This document shows positions 50,402-60,300 of a stretch of 64,000 nucleotides of DNA, piece after piece. The stretch comes from Rhabditoides inermis (Eukaryota > Nematoda > Chromadorea > Rhabditida > Rhabditidae). Position numbers and translations under genes: made by a program. Each line of letters opens with the position of its first letter. Positions within the stretch are counted from its first letter, which is position 1. The stretch is from NCBI GenBank assembly GCA_963966185.1, contig CAWZYM010000293.1, forward strand, positions 418,001 through 482,000, written 5' to 3'. The notes under the pieces are model-generated. The model did not search any database, had not been told where the DNA came from, and saw only the letters and a list, made by a program, of their open reading frames with translations.

Positions 50402-53400
50402 ATGTCCAAGATACAACGTTTTAAACGCGAAAGTGAGAGTGCTAAAGCGTATGCTCATTTGAAATATGCCACTGTCACTTCGTATTCTTCTGTCGCAAGA
50501 CCAGCTAGAATATAAATTTGCTCGAATGACCATTCCGGAAGTTTTCCCATCTTCTTCTCCCTCTCTCTCCCCTCTCTCTCACCTCTCTCCCTCGCTGTCC
50601 CACCCACCGACGCTTTTGCACAGACAAACACGTTTATGCTAATTTCTCTCAAGTAACCACAGCTTCTGACAAACTGCCGCTGCGACCTTTTGGCATCAAT
50701 CACGAGTAAAAATCATGCGAAAACTGAGGATCGATAACAACGAAAATGTCCAAGATACAACGTTTTGAACGAGAAAGTGAGAGTGCTAAAGCGTATGCTC
50801 ATTTGAAATCTGCCACTGTCACTTTGTATTCTTCTGTCGCAGGACCATCTAGAATACAAATATGCACGAAAGACCATTCCGGAAGTTTTCCCATTCTCTT
50901 CTTCCTCTCTCTCCCCTCTCTCTCCCCTCTCTTCCTCCCTCTACCCATCCACCGACGCCTTTGCACAGACAAACACGTTTATGCTAATTTCTCTCAAGTA
51001 ACTACAGCTTCTTACAAACTGCCGCTGCAACCTTTTGGCATCAATCACGAGTAAAAATCATGCGAAAACTGAGGATCGATTACAACGAAAATGTCCAAGA
51101 TACAACGTTTTGAACGAGAAAGTGAGAGTGCTAAAGCGTATGCTCATTTGAAATCTGCCACTGTCACTTCGTATTCTTCTGTCGCATGACCAGCTAGAAT
51201 ATAAATTTGCACGAATGACCATTCCGGAAGTTTTCCCATCCTCTTCTCCCTCTCTCTCCCCTTTCTCTCCCCTCTCTCCCTAGCTGTCCCACCCATCGAC
51301 GCTTTTGCACAGACAAACACGTTTATGATAATTTCTCTCAAGTAACTACAGCTTCTGACAAACTGCCGCTGCGACCTTTTGGCATCAATCACGTGTGAAA
51401 ATCATGCGAAAACTGAGGATCGATTACAACGAAAATGTCCAAGATACAACGTTTTAAACGCGAAAGTGAGAGTGCTAAAGCGTATGCTCATTTGAAATAT
51501 GCCACTGTCACTTCGACTTCTATCGCAGGACCAGCTAGAATATAAATTTGCACGAATGACCATTCCGGAAGTTTTCCCATCCTCTTCTCCCTCTCTCTCC
51601 CCTCTCTATCCCCTCTCTCCCTCGCTGTCCCACCTACCGACGCTTTTGCACAGACAAACACGTTTATGCTAATTTCTCTCAAGTAACTTCAGCTTCTGAC
51701 AAACTGCCTCTGCGACCCTTTGGCATCAATCACGAGTGAAAATCATGCGAAAACTTAGGATCGATTACAACGAAAATGTTCAAGATACAACGTTTTAAAC
51801 GCGAAAGTGAGAGTGCTAAAGCGTATGCTCATTTGAAATCTGCCATTGTCACTTCGTATTTTTTTGTCGCAGGACCAGCTAGAATATAAAATTGCACGAA
51901 TGACCATTCCAGAAGTTTTCCCATCCTCTTCTCCCTCTCTCTCCCCTCTCTATCCCCTCTCTCCCTCGCTGTCCCACCTACCGACGCTTTTGCACAGACA
52001 AACACGTTTATGATAATTTCTCTCAAGTAACTACAGCTTCTGGCAAACTGCCGCTGCGACCTTTTGGCATCAATCACGAGTAAAAATCATGCGAAAACTG
52101 AGGATCGATTACAACGAAAATGTCCAAGATACAACGTTTTGAACGAGAAAGTGAGAGTGCTAAAGCGTATGCTCATTTGAAATCTGCCATTGTCACTTCG
52201 ACTTCTGTCGCAGGACCAGCGGATATAAATATGCACATAAGACCATTCCGGAAGTTTTCCGATCCTCTTCTCCCTCTCTCTCCCCTCTCTTCCTCCCTCT
52301 ACCCATCCACCGACGCCTTTGCACAGACAAACACGTTTATGCTAATTTCTCTCAAGTAACTACAGCTTCTTACAAACTGCTGCTGCGACCTTTTGGCATC
52401 AATCACGAGTAAAAATCGTGCGAAAACTGAGGATCGATTACAACGAAAATGTCCAAGATACAACGTTTTTAACGCGAAAGTGAGAGTGCTAAAGCGTATG
52501 CTCATTTGAAATATGCCACTGTCACTTCGTAATCTTCTGTCGCAGGACCATCTAGAATACAAATATGCACGAAAGACCATTCCGGAAGTTTTCCCATCCT
52601 CTTCTTCCTCTCTCTCCCCTCGCTCTCCCCTCTCTCCCTCGCTGTCCCACCCACCGACGCTTTTGCACAGACAAACACGTTTATGCTAATTTCTCTCAAG
52701 TAACCACAGCTTCTGACAAACTGCCGCTGCGACCTTTTGGCATCAATCACATGTAAAAATCATGCGAAAACTGAGGATCGATCACAACGAAAATGTTCAA
52801 GATACAACGTTTCAAACGCGAAAGTGAGAGTGCTAAAGCGTATGCTCATTTGAAGTCTGCCACTGTCACAACACAACACAATATGTACATAAGACCATTC
52901 CGGAAGTTTTCCGATCCTCTTCTCCCTCTCTCTCCCCTCTCTTCCTCCCTCTACCCATCCACCGACGCCTTTGCACTGACAAACACGTTTATGCTAATTT
53001 CTCTCAAGTTACTACAGCTTCTGACAAACTGCCGCTGCGAACTTTTGGCATCAATTACGAGTAAAAATCATGTGAAAACTGAGGATCGATTGTAACGAAA
53101 ATGTCCAAGATACAACGTTTTAAACGCGAAAGTGAGAGTGCTAAAGCGTATGCTCATTTGAAATATGCCACTGTCACTTCGTATTCTTCTGTCGCAGGAC
53201 CAGCTAGAATATAAATTTGCTCGAATGACCATTCCGGAAGTTTTCCCATCTTCTTCTCCCTCTCTCTCCCCTCTCTCTCACCTCTCTCCCTCGCTGTCCC
53301 ACCCACCGACGCTTTTGCACAGACAAACACGTTTATGCTAATTTCTCTCAAGTAACCACAGCTTCTGACAAACTGCCGCTGCGACCTTTTGGCATCAATC

Positions 53401-54928
53401 ACGAGTAAAAATCATGCGAAAACTGAGGATCGATAACAACGAAAATGTCCAAGATACAACGTTTTGAACGAGAAAGTGAGAGTGCTAAAGCGTATGCTCA
53501 TTTGAAATCTGCCACTGTCACTTTGTATTCTTCTGTCGCAGGACCATCTAGAATACAAATATGCACGAAAGACCATTCCGGAAGTTTTCCCATTCTCTTC
53601 TTCCTCTCTCTCCCCTCTCTCTCCCCTCTCTTCCTCCCTCTACCCATCCACCGACGCCTTTGCACAGACAAACACGTTTATGCTAATTTCTCTCAAGTAC
53701 TACAGCTTCTTACAAACTGCCGCTGCAACCTTTTGGCATCAATCACGAGTAAAAATCATGCGAAAACTGAGGATCGATTACAACGAAAATGTCCAAGATA
53801 CAACGTTTTGAACGAGAAAGTGAGAGTGCTAAAGCGTATGCTCATTTGAAATCTGCCACTGTCACTTCGTATTCTTCTGTCGCATGACCAGCTAGAATAT
53901 AAATTTGCACGAATGACCATTCCGGAAGTTTTCCCATCCTCTTCTCCCTCTCTCTCCCCTTTCTCTCCCCTCTCTCCCTAGCTGTCCCACCCATCGACGC
54001 TTTTGCACAGACAAACACGTTTATGATAATTTCTCTCAAGTAACTACAGCTTCTGACAAACTGCCGCTGCGACCTTTTGGCATCAATCACGTGTGAAAAT
54101 CATGCGAAAACTGAGGATCGATTACAACGAAAATGTCCAAGATACAACGTTTTGAACGAGAAAGTGAGAGTGCTAAAGCGTATGTTCATTTGAAATCTGC
54201 CACTGTCACTTCGTATTCTTCTGTCGCAGGACCATCTAGAATACAAATATGCACGAAAGACCATTCCGGAAGTTTTCCCATCCTCTTCTTCCTCTCTCTC
54301 CCCTCGCTCTCCCCTCTCTCCCTCGCTGTCCCACCCACCGACGCTTTTGCACAGACAAACACGTTTATGATAACTTCTCTCAAGTAACTACAGCTTCTGA
54401 CAAACTGCCGCTGCGACCTTTTGGCATCAATCACGAGTGAAAATCATGCGAAAACTGAGGATCGATTACAACGAAAATGTCCAAGATACAACGTTTCAAA
54501 CGCGAAAGTGAGAGTGCTAAAGCGTATGCTCATTTGAAATCTGCCACTGTCACTTCGTATTTTTCTGTCGCAGGACCAGCTAGATTATAAATTTGGACGA
54601 ATGACCATTCCGGAAGTTTTCCCATCCTCTTCTCCCTCTCTCTCCCCTTTCTCTCCCCTCTCTCCCTAGCTGTCCCACCCATCGACGCTTTTGCACAGAC
54701 AAACACGTTTATGATAATTTCTCTCAAGTAACTACAGCTTCTGACAAACTGCCGCTGCGACCTTTTGGCATCAATCACGAGTAAAAATCATGCGAAAACT
54801 GAGGATCGATTACAACGAAAATGTCCAAGATACAACGTTTTGAACGAGAAAGTGAGAGTGCTAAAGCGTATGCTCATTTGAAATCTGCCCCTGTCACTTC
54901 GTATTTTTCTGTCGCAGGACCAGCTAGA

Positions 54929-54932
54929 ATAT
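54929..54932 (+). repeat. Probable target-site duplication, left (ATAT)
   Basis: ATAT lies directly outside the left inverted repeat and again at 56092-56095. The empty site near 60175 (AGAATATAAATTTGGACG) has one ATAT, so removing the element and one copy restores it exactly. A 6-bp reading (ATATAA) is possible only if the element ends are taken as asymmetric. Confidence 0.75.
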
Positions 54933-54959
54933 AAGTCGGTATCATTTGTGTTTTTCGAG
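54933..54959 (+). repeat. Left terminal inverted repeat (27 bp)
   Basis: Begins AAGTCGGTATCATTTGTG and ends TTTTCGAG; it differs from the reverse complement of the right end at one base (position 19, T against A). Confidence 0.92.
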
Positions 54960-55197
54960 CATTTTGAGCACTTCGTTTTATTGAGGAAATTCGATGAGTA
55001 CACCATGAAAATTAAGTTCCATGAAAAAGTTGTAATGCACATTATTGTCAAATCATTGCATTCTAACAAATATGCGAAGAAAATTTAGCACTTTCGATAA
55101 AATAGACAATTTTGCATTCTGGAAAACACGTGTTGCGAATTTCGTGATACAAGAGTTTTTCGAAAAATTATGAATGCCGATAAAATCTGCTGCACAA

Positions 55198-55233
55198 GAT
55201 CGGCGAATTTGGCGACGGCAGAATTCGCTGATC
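55198..55233 (+). repeat. Hairpin module 1 (left arm)
   Basis: Inverted repeat with 12-base arms GATCGGCGAATT and AATTCGCTGATC (11 of 12 pair) around the 12-base loop TGGCGACGGCAG. Same family as the modules at 55249, 55299, 55755 and 55802. Confidence 0.88.
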
Positions 55234-55248
55234 TTTCGTTGACTCTAT

Positions 55249-55282
55249 TTCAGCGAATTTGGCGACGGCAGAATTCGCTGAA
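55249..55282 (+). repeat. Hairpin module 2 (left arm), perfect stem
   Basis: Arms TTCAGCGAATT and AATTCGCTGAA pair perfectly over 11 bases around the loop TGGCGACGGCAG, which is identical to the loop of module 1. Confidence 0.92.
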
Positions 55283-55298
55283 CTTTTGTTCCTACATT

Positions 55299-55331
55299 TC
55301 CGCGAATATGGCGAGGGCAGAATACGCTGAA
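55299..55331 (+). repeat. Hairpin module 3 (left arm), diverged
   Basis: CGCGAATATGGCGAGGGCAG followed by AATACGCTGAA is a diverged copy of modules 1 and 2, with changes in both stem and loop. Confidence 0.8.
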
Positions 55332-55349
55332 CTCCAGTGAACAAAAATT

Positions 55350-55425
55350 CTGCCACCGAGAGGAATCGAACCGGCGCCCCCCGTTCACCAACCGTCCATC
55401 TTACCAATATACCACCTCCGCTCTC
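55350..55425 (-). other. tRNA-like segment, minus strand (Pol III A and B boxes)
   Basis: Read on the minus strand there is an A-box match TGGTATATTGG (55404-55414) and, after 31 nt, a perfect B-box GGTTCGATTCC (55362-55372). This is the spacing of internal Pol III promoters in tRNA genes and tRNA-derived SINEs. The acceptor and T stems do not pair well, so it is not a working tRNA gene; it is a tRNA-derived relic or promoter. It aligns with the plus-strand segment at 55650-55730 from GAGC upstream of the A box to the GAATTTTTGT / GAACTTTTGT downstream of the B box, which implies common origin. Confidence 0.75.
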
Positions 55426-55526
55426 TCTCAGCCGCTGTGAACTGGAGAATGTGTCCGCGAACATCTATGTAATTGCGCACATCTGTTTAGCTATTCGCAT
55501 TCCAAAAGGAAGAACACAGTTCTCGC

Positions 55527-55572
55527 TGTTGCTGGTATATTAAAACTTAGATGTTTTTATATACCATCAACA
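55527..55572. repeat. Central imperfect palindrome of the TIR element
   Basis: TGTTGCTGGTATAT (55527-55540) and ATATACCATCAACA (55559-55572) are inverted copies with 13 of 14 matching, separated by 18 bases. The pairing extends partly into the spacer through a TAAAA / TTTTTA pair. It sits about 40 bp from the element midpoint and between the two divergent tRNA-like segments. Confidence 0.85.
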
Positions 55573-55649
55573 GTCGTTTGCATACTTCTTTTTCAAAATC
55601 ATGATGGCGCATGTTTCACAACGGTTTAGTGTTTAAGAATCTCTGTGAA

Positions 55650-55730
55650 CGAGCTGTCATGGTGTATTGGTAACATTCACGCTTCGTGATCGAGGGACGA
55701 CGGTTCGATCCCCTCACCGGCCGAACTTTT
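55650..55730 (+). other. tRNA-like segment, plus strand (Pol III A and B boxes)
   Basis: A-box match TGGTGTATTGG (55660-55670), 31 nt, then B-box GGTTCGATCCC (55702-55712). Spacing is identical to the minus-strand segment at 55362-55414. The region between contains ACGCTTCGTGAT at the anticodon position, but stems are poorly paired, so a functional tRNA is unlikely. The two segments face outward from the element centre. Confidence 0.75.
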
Positions 55731-55754
55731 GTGAAAGCGAATTTGATCCATCGC

Positions 55755-55792
55755 TTTTCAGCGAATTTGGCCATCGCTAAATTCGCGGAAAA
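55755..55792 (-). repeat. Hairpin module 4 (right arm)
   Basis: Arms TTTTCAGCGAATTT and AAATTCGCGGAAAA flank the loop GGCCATCGCT; most stem bases pair. Same family as the left-arm modules, diverged in the loop. Confidence 0.8.
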
Positions 55793-55801
55793 CACACAAA
55801 G

Positions 55802-55835
55802 TTCAGCGAATTCTGCCGTCGCCAAATTCGCCGAA
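55802..55835 (-). repeat. Hairpin module 5 (right arm), reverse orientation of module 2
   Basis: TTCAGCGAATTCTGCCGTCG followed by CCAAATTCGCCGAA is the reverse complement of module 2 apart from one base. The inverted orientation relative to the left arm supports the mirror-image layout of the element. A further decayed copy (CACGAATTCTGTCATCGC) may lie at about 55853-55882. Confidence 0.88.
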
Positions 55836-56064
55836 ACCATGCCAATGAAGTTCCACGAATTCTGTCATCGCAATATTTGCAGATTTGAAAAAGAAGTTTT
55901 TTCTTCGCCCGCGAATGTTTTGATAATATTTTGACAACACAAATTCCCCATCCGAATTTTGCCGATCACATCGTTTTGTTAAGCATGTTTCGAAATCTGC
56001 TACAATGCTGTAGAGGGCGATGAAAGGTCCCGGATAAGGTTGAAAGTAGCACTGTAGCGATACT

Positions 56065-56091
56065 CTCGAAAATCACAAATGATACCGACTT
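56065..56091 (-). repeat. Right terminal inverted repeat (27 bp)
   Basis: CTCGAAAATCACAAATGATA then CCGACTT; reverse complement of 54933-54959 with one mismatch. Confidence 0.92.
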
Positions 56092-56095
56092 ATAT
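56092..56095 (+). repeat. Probable target-site duplication, right (ATAT)
   Basis: Second ATAT directly outside the right inverted repeat; AAATTTGGACGAATG follows and continues the interrupted monomer. Confidence 0.75.
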
Positions 56096-57363
56096 AAATT
56101 TGGACGAATGACCATTCCGGAAGTTTTCCCATCCTCTTCTCCCTCTCTCTCCCCTTTCTCTCCCCTCTCTCCCTAGCTGTCCCACCCATCGACGCTTTCG
56201 CACAGACAAACACGTTTATGATAATTTCTCTCAAGTAAGTAACTACAGCTTCTGACAAACTGCCGCTGCGACCTTTTGGCATCAATCACGAGTAAAAATC
56301 ATGCGAAAACTGAGGATCGATTACAACGAAAATGTCCAAGATACAACGTTTCAAACGCGAAAGTGAGAGTGCTAAAGCGTATGCTCATTTGAAATCTGCC
56401 ACTGTCACTTCGTATTTTTCTGTCGCAGGACCAGCTAGAATATAAAATTGCACGAATGACCATTCCAGAAGTTTTCCCATCCTCTTCTCCCTCTCTCTCC
56501 CCTCTCTATCCCCTCTCTCCCTCGCTGTCTCACCTACCGACGCTTTTGCACAGACAAACACGTTTATGATAATTTCTCTCAAGTAACTACAGCTTCTGGC
56601 AAACTGCCGCTGCGACCTTTTGGCATCAATCACGAGTAAAAATCATGCGAAAACTGAGGATCGATTACAATGAAAATGTCCAAGATACAACGTTTTAAAC
56701 GCGAAAGTGAGAGTGCTAAAGCGTATGCTCATTTGAAATATGCCACTGTCACTTCGTATTCTTCTGTCGCAGGACCAGCTAGAATATAAATTTGCACGAA
56801 TGACCATTCCGGAAGTTTTCCCATCTTCTTCTCCCTCTCTCTCCCCTCTCTCTCACCTCTCTCCCTCGCTGTCCCACCCACCGACGCTTTTGCACAGACA
56901 AACACGTTTATGCTAATTTCTCTCAAGTAACCACAGCTTCTGACAAACTGCCGCTGCGACCTTTTGGCATCAATCACGAGTAAAAATCATGCGAAAACTG
57001 AGGATCGATTACAACGAAAATGTCCAAGATACAACGTTTTGAACGAGAAAGTGAGAGTGCTAAAGCGTATGTTCATTTGAAATCTGCCACTGTCACTTCG
57101 TATTCTTCTGTCGCAGGACCATCTAGAATACAAATATGCACGAAAGACCATTCCGGAAGTTTTCCCATCCTCTTCTTCCTCTCTCTCCCCTCGCTCTCCC
57201 CTCTCTCCCTCGCTGTCCCACCCACCGACGCTTTTGCACAGACAAACACGTTTATGATAACTTCTCTCAAGTAACTACAGCTTCTGACAAACTGCCGCTG
57301 CGACCTTTTGGCATCAATCACGAGTGAAAATCATGCGAAAACTGAGGATCGATTACAACGAAA

Positions 57364-60300
57364 ATGTCCAAGATACAACGTTTTGAACGAGAAAGTGAGA
57401 GTGCTAAAGCGTATGCTCATTTGAAATCTGCCATTGTCACTTCGACTTCTGTCGCAGGACCAGCGGATATAAATATGCACATAAGACCATTCCGGAAGTT
57501 TTCCGATCCTCTTCTCCCTCTCTCTCCCCTCTCTTCCTCCCTCTACCCATCCACCGACGCCTTTGCACAGACAAACACGTTTATGCTAATTTCTCTCAAG
57601 TAACTACAGCTTCTTACAAACTGCTGCTGCGACCTTTTGGCATCAATCACGAGTAAAAATCGTGCGAAAACTGAGGATCGATTACAACGAAAATGTCCAA
57701 GATACAACGTTTTTAACGCGAAAGTGAGAGTGCTAAAGCGTATGCTCATTTGAAATATGCCACTGTCACTTCGTAATCTTCTGTCGCAGGACCATCTAGA
57801 ATACAAATATGCACGAAAGACCATTCCGGAAGTTTTCCCATCCTCTTCTTCCTCTCTCTCCCCTCGCTCTCCCCTCTCTCCCTCGCTGTCCCACCCACCG
57901 ACGCTTTTGCACAGACAAACACGTTTATGCTAATTTCTCTCAAGTAACCACAGCTTCTGACAAACTGCCGCTGCGACCTTTTGGCATCAATCACATGTAA
58001 AAATCATGCGAAAACTGAGGATCGATCACAACGAAAATGTTCAAGATACAACGTTTCAAACGCGAAAGTGAGAGTGCTAAAGCGTATGCTCATTTGAAGT
58101 CTGCCACTGTCACAACACAACACAATATGTACATAAGACCATTCCGGAAGTTTTCCGATCCTCTTCTCCCTCTCTCTCCCCTCTCTTCCTCCCTCTACCC
58201 ATCCACCGACGCCTTTGCACTGACAAACACGTTTATGCTAATTTCTCTCAAGTAACTACAGCTTCTGACAAACTGCCGCTGCGAACTTTTGGCATCAATC
58301 ACGAGTAAAAATCATGTGAAAACTGAGGATCGATTGTAACGAAAATGTCCAAGATACAACGTTTTAAACGCGAAAGTGAGAGTGCTAAAGCGTATGCTCA
58401 TTTGAAATATGCCACTGTCACTTCGTATTCTTCTGTCGCAGGACCAGCTAGAATATAAATTTGCTCGAATGACCATTCCGGAAGTTTTCCCATCTTCTTC
58501 TCCCTCTCTCTCCCCTCTCTCTCACCTCTCTCCCTCGCTGTCCCACCCACCGACGCTTTTGCACAGACAAACACGTTTATGCTAATTTCTCTCAAGTAAC
58601 CACAGCTTCTGACAAACTGCCGCTGCGACCTTTTGGCATCAATCACGAGTAAAAATCATGCGAAAACTGAGGATCGATAACAACGAAAATGTCCAAGATA
58701 CAACGTTTTGAACGAGAAAGTGAGAGTGCTAAAGCGTATGCTCATTTGAAATCTGCCACTGTCACTTTGTATTCTTCTGTCGCAGGACCATCTAGAATAC
58801 AAATATGCACGAAAGACCATTCCGGAAGTTTTCCCATTCTCTTCTTCCTCTCTCTCCCCTCTCTCTCCCCTCTCTTCCTCCCTCTACCCATCCACCGACG
58901 CCTTTGCACAGACAAACACGTTTATGCTAATTTCTCTCAAGTACTACAGCTTCTTACAAACTGCCGCTGCAACCTTTTGGCATCAATCACGAGTAAAAAT
59001 CATGCGAAAACTGAGGATCGATTACAACGAAAATGTCCAAGATACAACGTTTTGAACGAGAAAGTGAGAGTGCTAAAGCGTATGCTCATTTGAAATCTGC
59101 CACTGTCACTTCGTATTCTTCTGTCGCATGACCAGCTAGAATATAAATTTGCACGAATGACCATTCCGGAAGTTTTCCCATCCTCTTCTCCCTCTCTCTC
59201 CCCTTTCTCTCCCCTCTCTCCCTAGCTGTCCCACCCATCGACGCTTTTGCACAGACAAACACGTTTATGATAATTTCTCTCAAGTAACTACAGCTTCTGA
59301 CAAACTGCCGCTGCGACCTTTTGGCATCAATCACGTGTGAAAATCATGCGAAAACTGAGGATCGATTACAACGAAAATGTCCAAGATACAACGTTTTGAA
59401 CGAGAAAGTGAGAGTGCTAAAGCGTATGTTCATTTGAAATCTGCCACTGTCACTTCGTATTCTTCTGTCGCAGGACCATCTAGAATACAAATATGCACGA
59501 AAGACCATTCCGGAAGTTTTCCCATCCTCTTCTTCCTCTCTCTCCCCTCGCTCTCCCCTCTCTCCCTCGCTGTCCCACCCACCGACGCTTTTGCACAGAC
59601 AAACACGTTTATGATAACTTCTCTCAAGTAACTACAGCTTCTGACAAACTGCCGCTGCGACCTTTTGGCATCAATCACGAGTGAAAATCATGCGAAAACT
59701 GAGGATCGATTACAACGAAAATGTCCAAGATACAACGTTTCAAACGCGAAAGTGAGAGTGCTAAAGCGTATGCTCATTTGAAATCTGCCACTGTCACTTC
59801 GTATTTTTCTGTCGCAGGACCAGCTAGATTATAAATTTGGACGAATGACCATTCCGGAAGTTTTCCCATCCTCTTCTCCCTCTCTCTCCCCTTTCTCTCC
59901 CCTCTCTCCCTAGCTGTCCCACCCATCGACGCTTTTGCACAGACAAACACGTTTATGATAATTTCTCTCAAGTAACTACAGCTTCTGACAAACTGCCGCT
60001 GCGACCTTTTGGCATCAATCACGAGTAAAAATCATGCGAAAACTGAGGATCGATTACAACGAAAATGTCCAAGATACAACGTTTTGAACGAGAAAGTGAG
60101 AGTGCTAAAGCGTATGCTCATTTGAAATCTGCCCCTGTCACTTCGTATTTTTCTGTCGCAGGACCAGCTAGAATATAAATTTGGACGAATGACCATTCCG
60201 GAAGTTTTCCCATCCTCTTCTCCCTCTCTCTCCCCTTTCTCTCCCCTCTCTCCCTAGCTGTCCCACCCATCGACGCTTTCGCACAGACAAACACGTTTAT

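Larger units (their letters stand above)
49416..52119 (+). repeat. 8-monomer block (about 2.7 kb), partial relative of the 12-mer
   Basis: From about 49600 to 51410 this block matches 52300-54110 in monomer order, at an offset of 2698-2699 bp, including the 308-bp Q monomer at 50094 and the GATTGTAACG variant near 50391. It then departs: two monomers (51425 and about 51772) have no counterpart at that position in the 12-mer. The first monomer (49416-49749) is chimeric. The block looks like a shorter sibling of the 4081-bp HOR. Confidence 0.87.
54933..56091. mobile_element. 1159-bp terminal-inverted-repeat element with two tRNA-like segments
   Basis: The ends are 27-bp inverted repeats (54933-54959 and 56065-56091, 26 of 27 matching, outer part AAGTCGGTATCATTTGTG). 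A paralogous empty site in the next HOR copy confirms the boundaries. From each end inward the order is: inverted repeat, unique AT-rich DNA, hairpin modules, a tRNA-like segment pointing outward, then a shared central region with a palindrome near 55550. The two arms are therefore mirror images in layout although diverged in sequence. No credible transposase is present, so the element would depend on another element's enzyme. The superfamily is open: a 4-bp duplication fits few groups (Sola-like elements, for example), and a TA-duplicating origin cannot be excluded because the target is AT-rich. It may alternatively be a foldback element or a fused pair of SINE-like units. I do not recognise a named family. 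Confidence 0.85.
52120..57363 (+). repeat. 12-monomer HOR, copy 1 (4081 bp plus a 1163-bp insertion)
   Basis: Starts with the 329-bp R monomer and continues through a TTTTTAACGCG monomer, the 308-bp Q monomer (52793), and nine others. The spacing to the next R monomer is 5244 bp, which is 4081 plus exactly the 1159-bp element and its 4-bp target duplication. A one-base deletion giving CAAGTACTACAGC near 53696 is shared with copy 2 (near 58940) but not with 50996 or 63020, so copies 1 and 2 are closest relatives. A 4-bp duplication (AAGTAAGTAACTAC near 56233) is also shared with copy 2 (near 60314). Confidence 0.93.

Noticed and set aside
55168..55464. 98-codon minus-strand frame in the TIR element as a transposase
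   Set aside because: It runs through the hairpin modules and the tRNA-like segment, has no DDE/D or helix-turn-helix signature and is far too short.
55362..55712. Two functional tRNA genes
   Set aside because: A and B boxes and their spacing are good, but acceptor and T stems do not pair and no clear anticodon arm forms. They are tRNA-derived only.
54933..56091. Tc1/mariner-type element with a TA duplication
   Set aside because: Reading TA as the duplication requires an ancestral site with an additional TA (ATATATAAAT), while the sibling empty site has ATATAAAT. ATAT as a 4-bp duplication restores the empty site exactly. Not fully excluded because the target is AT-rich.
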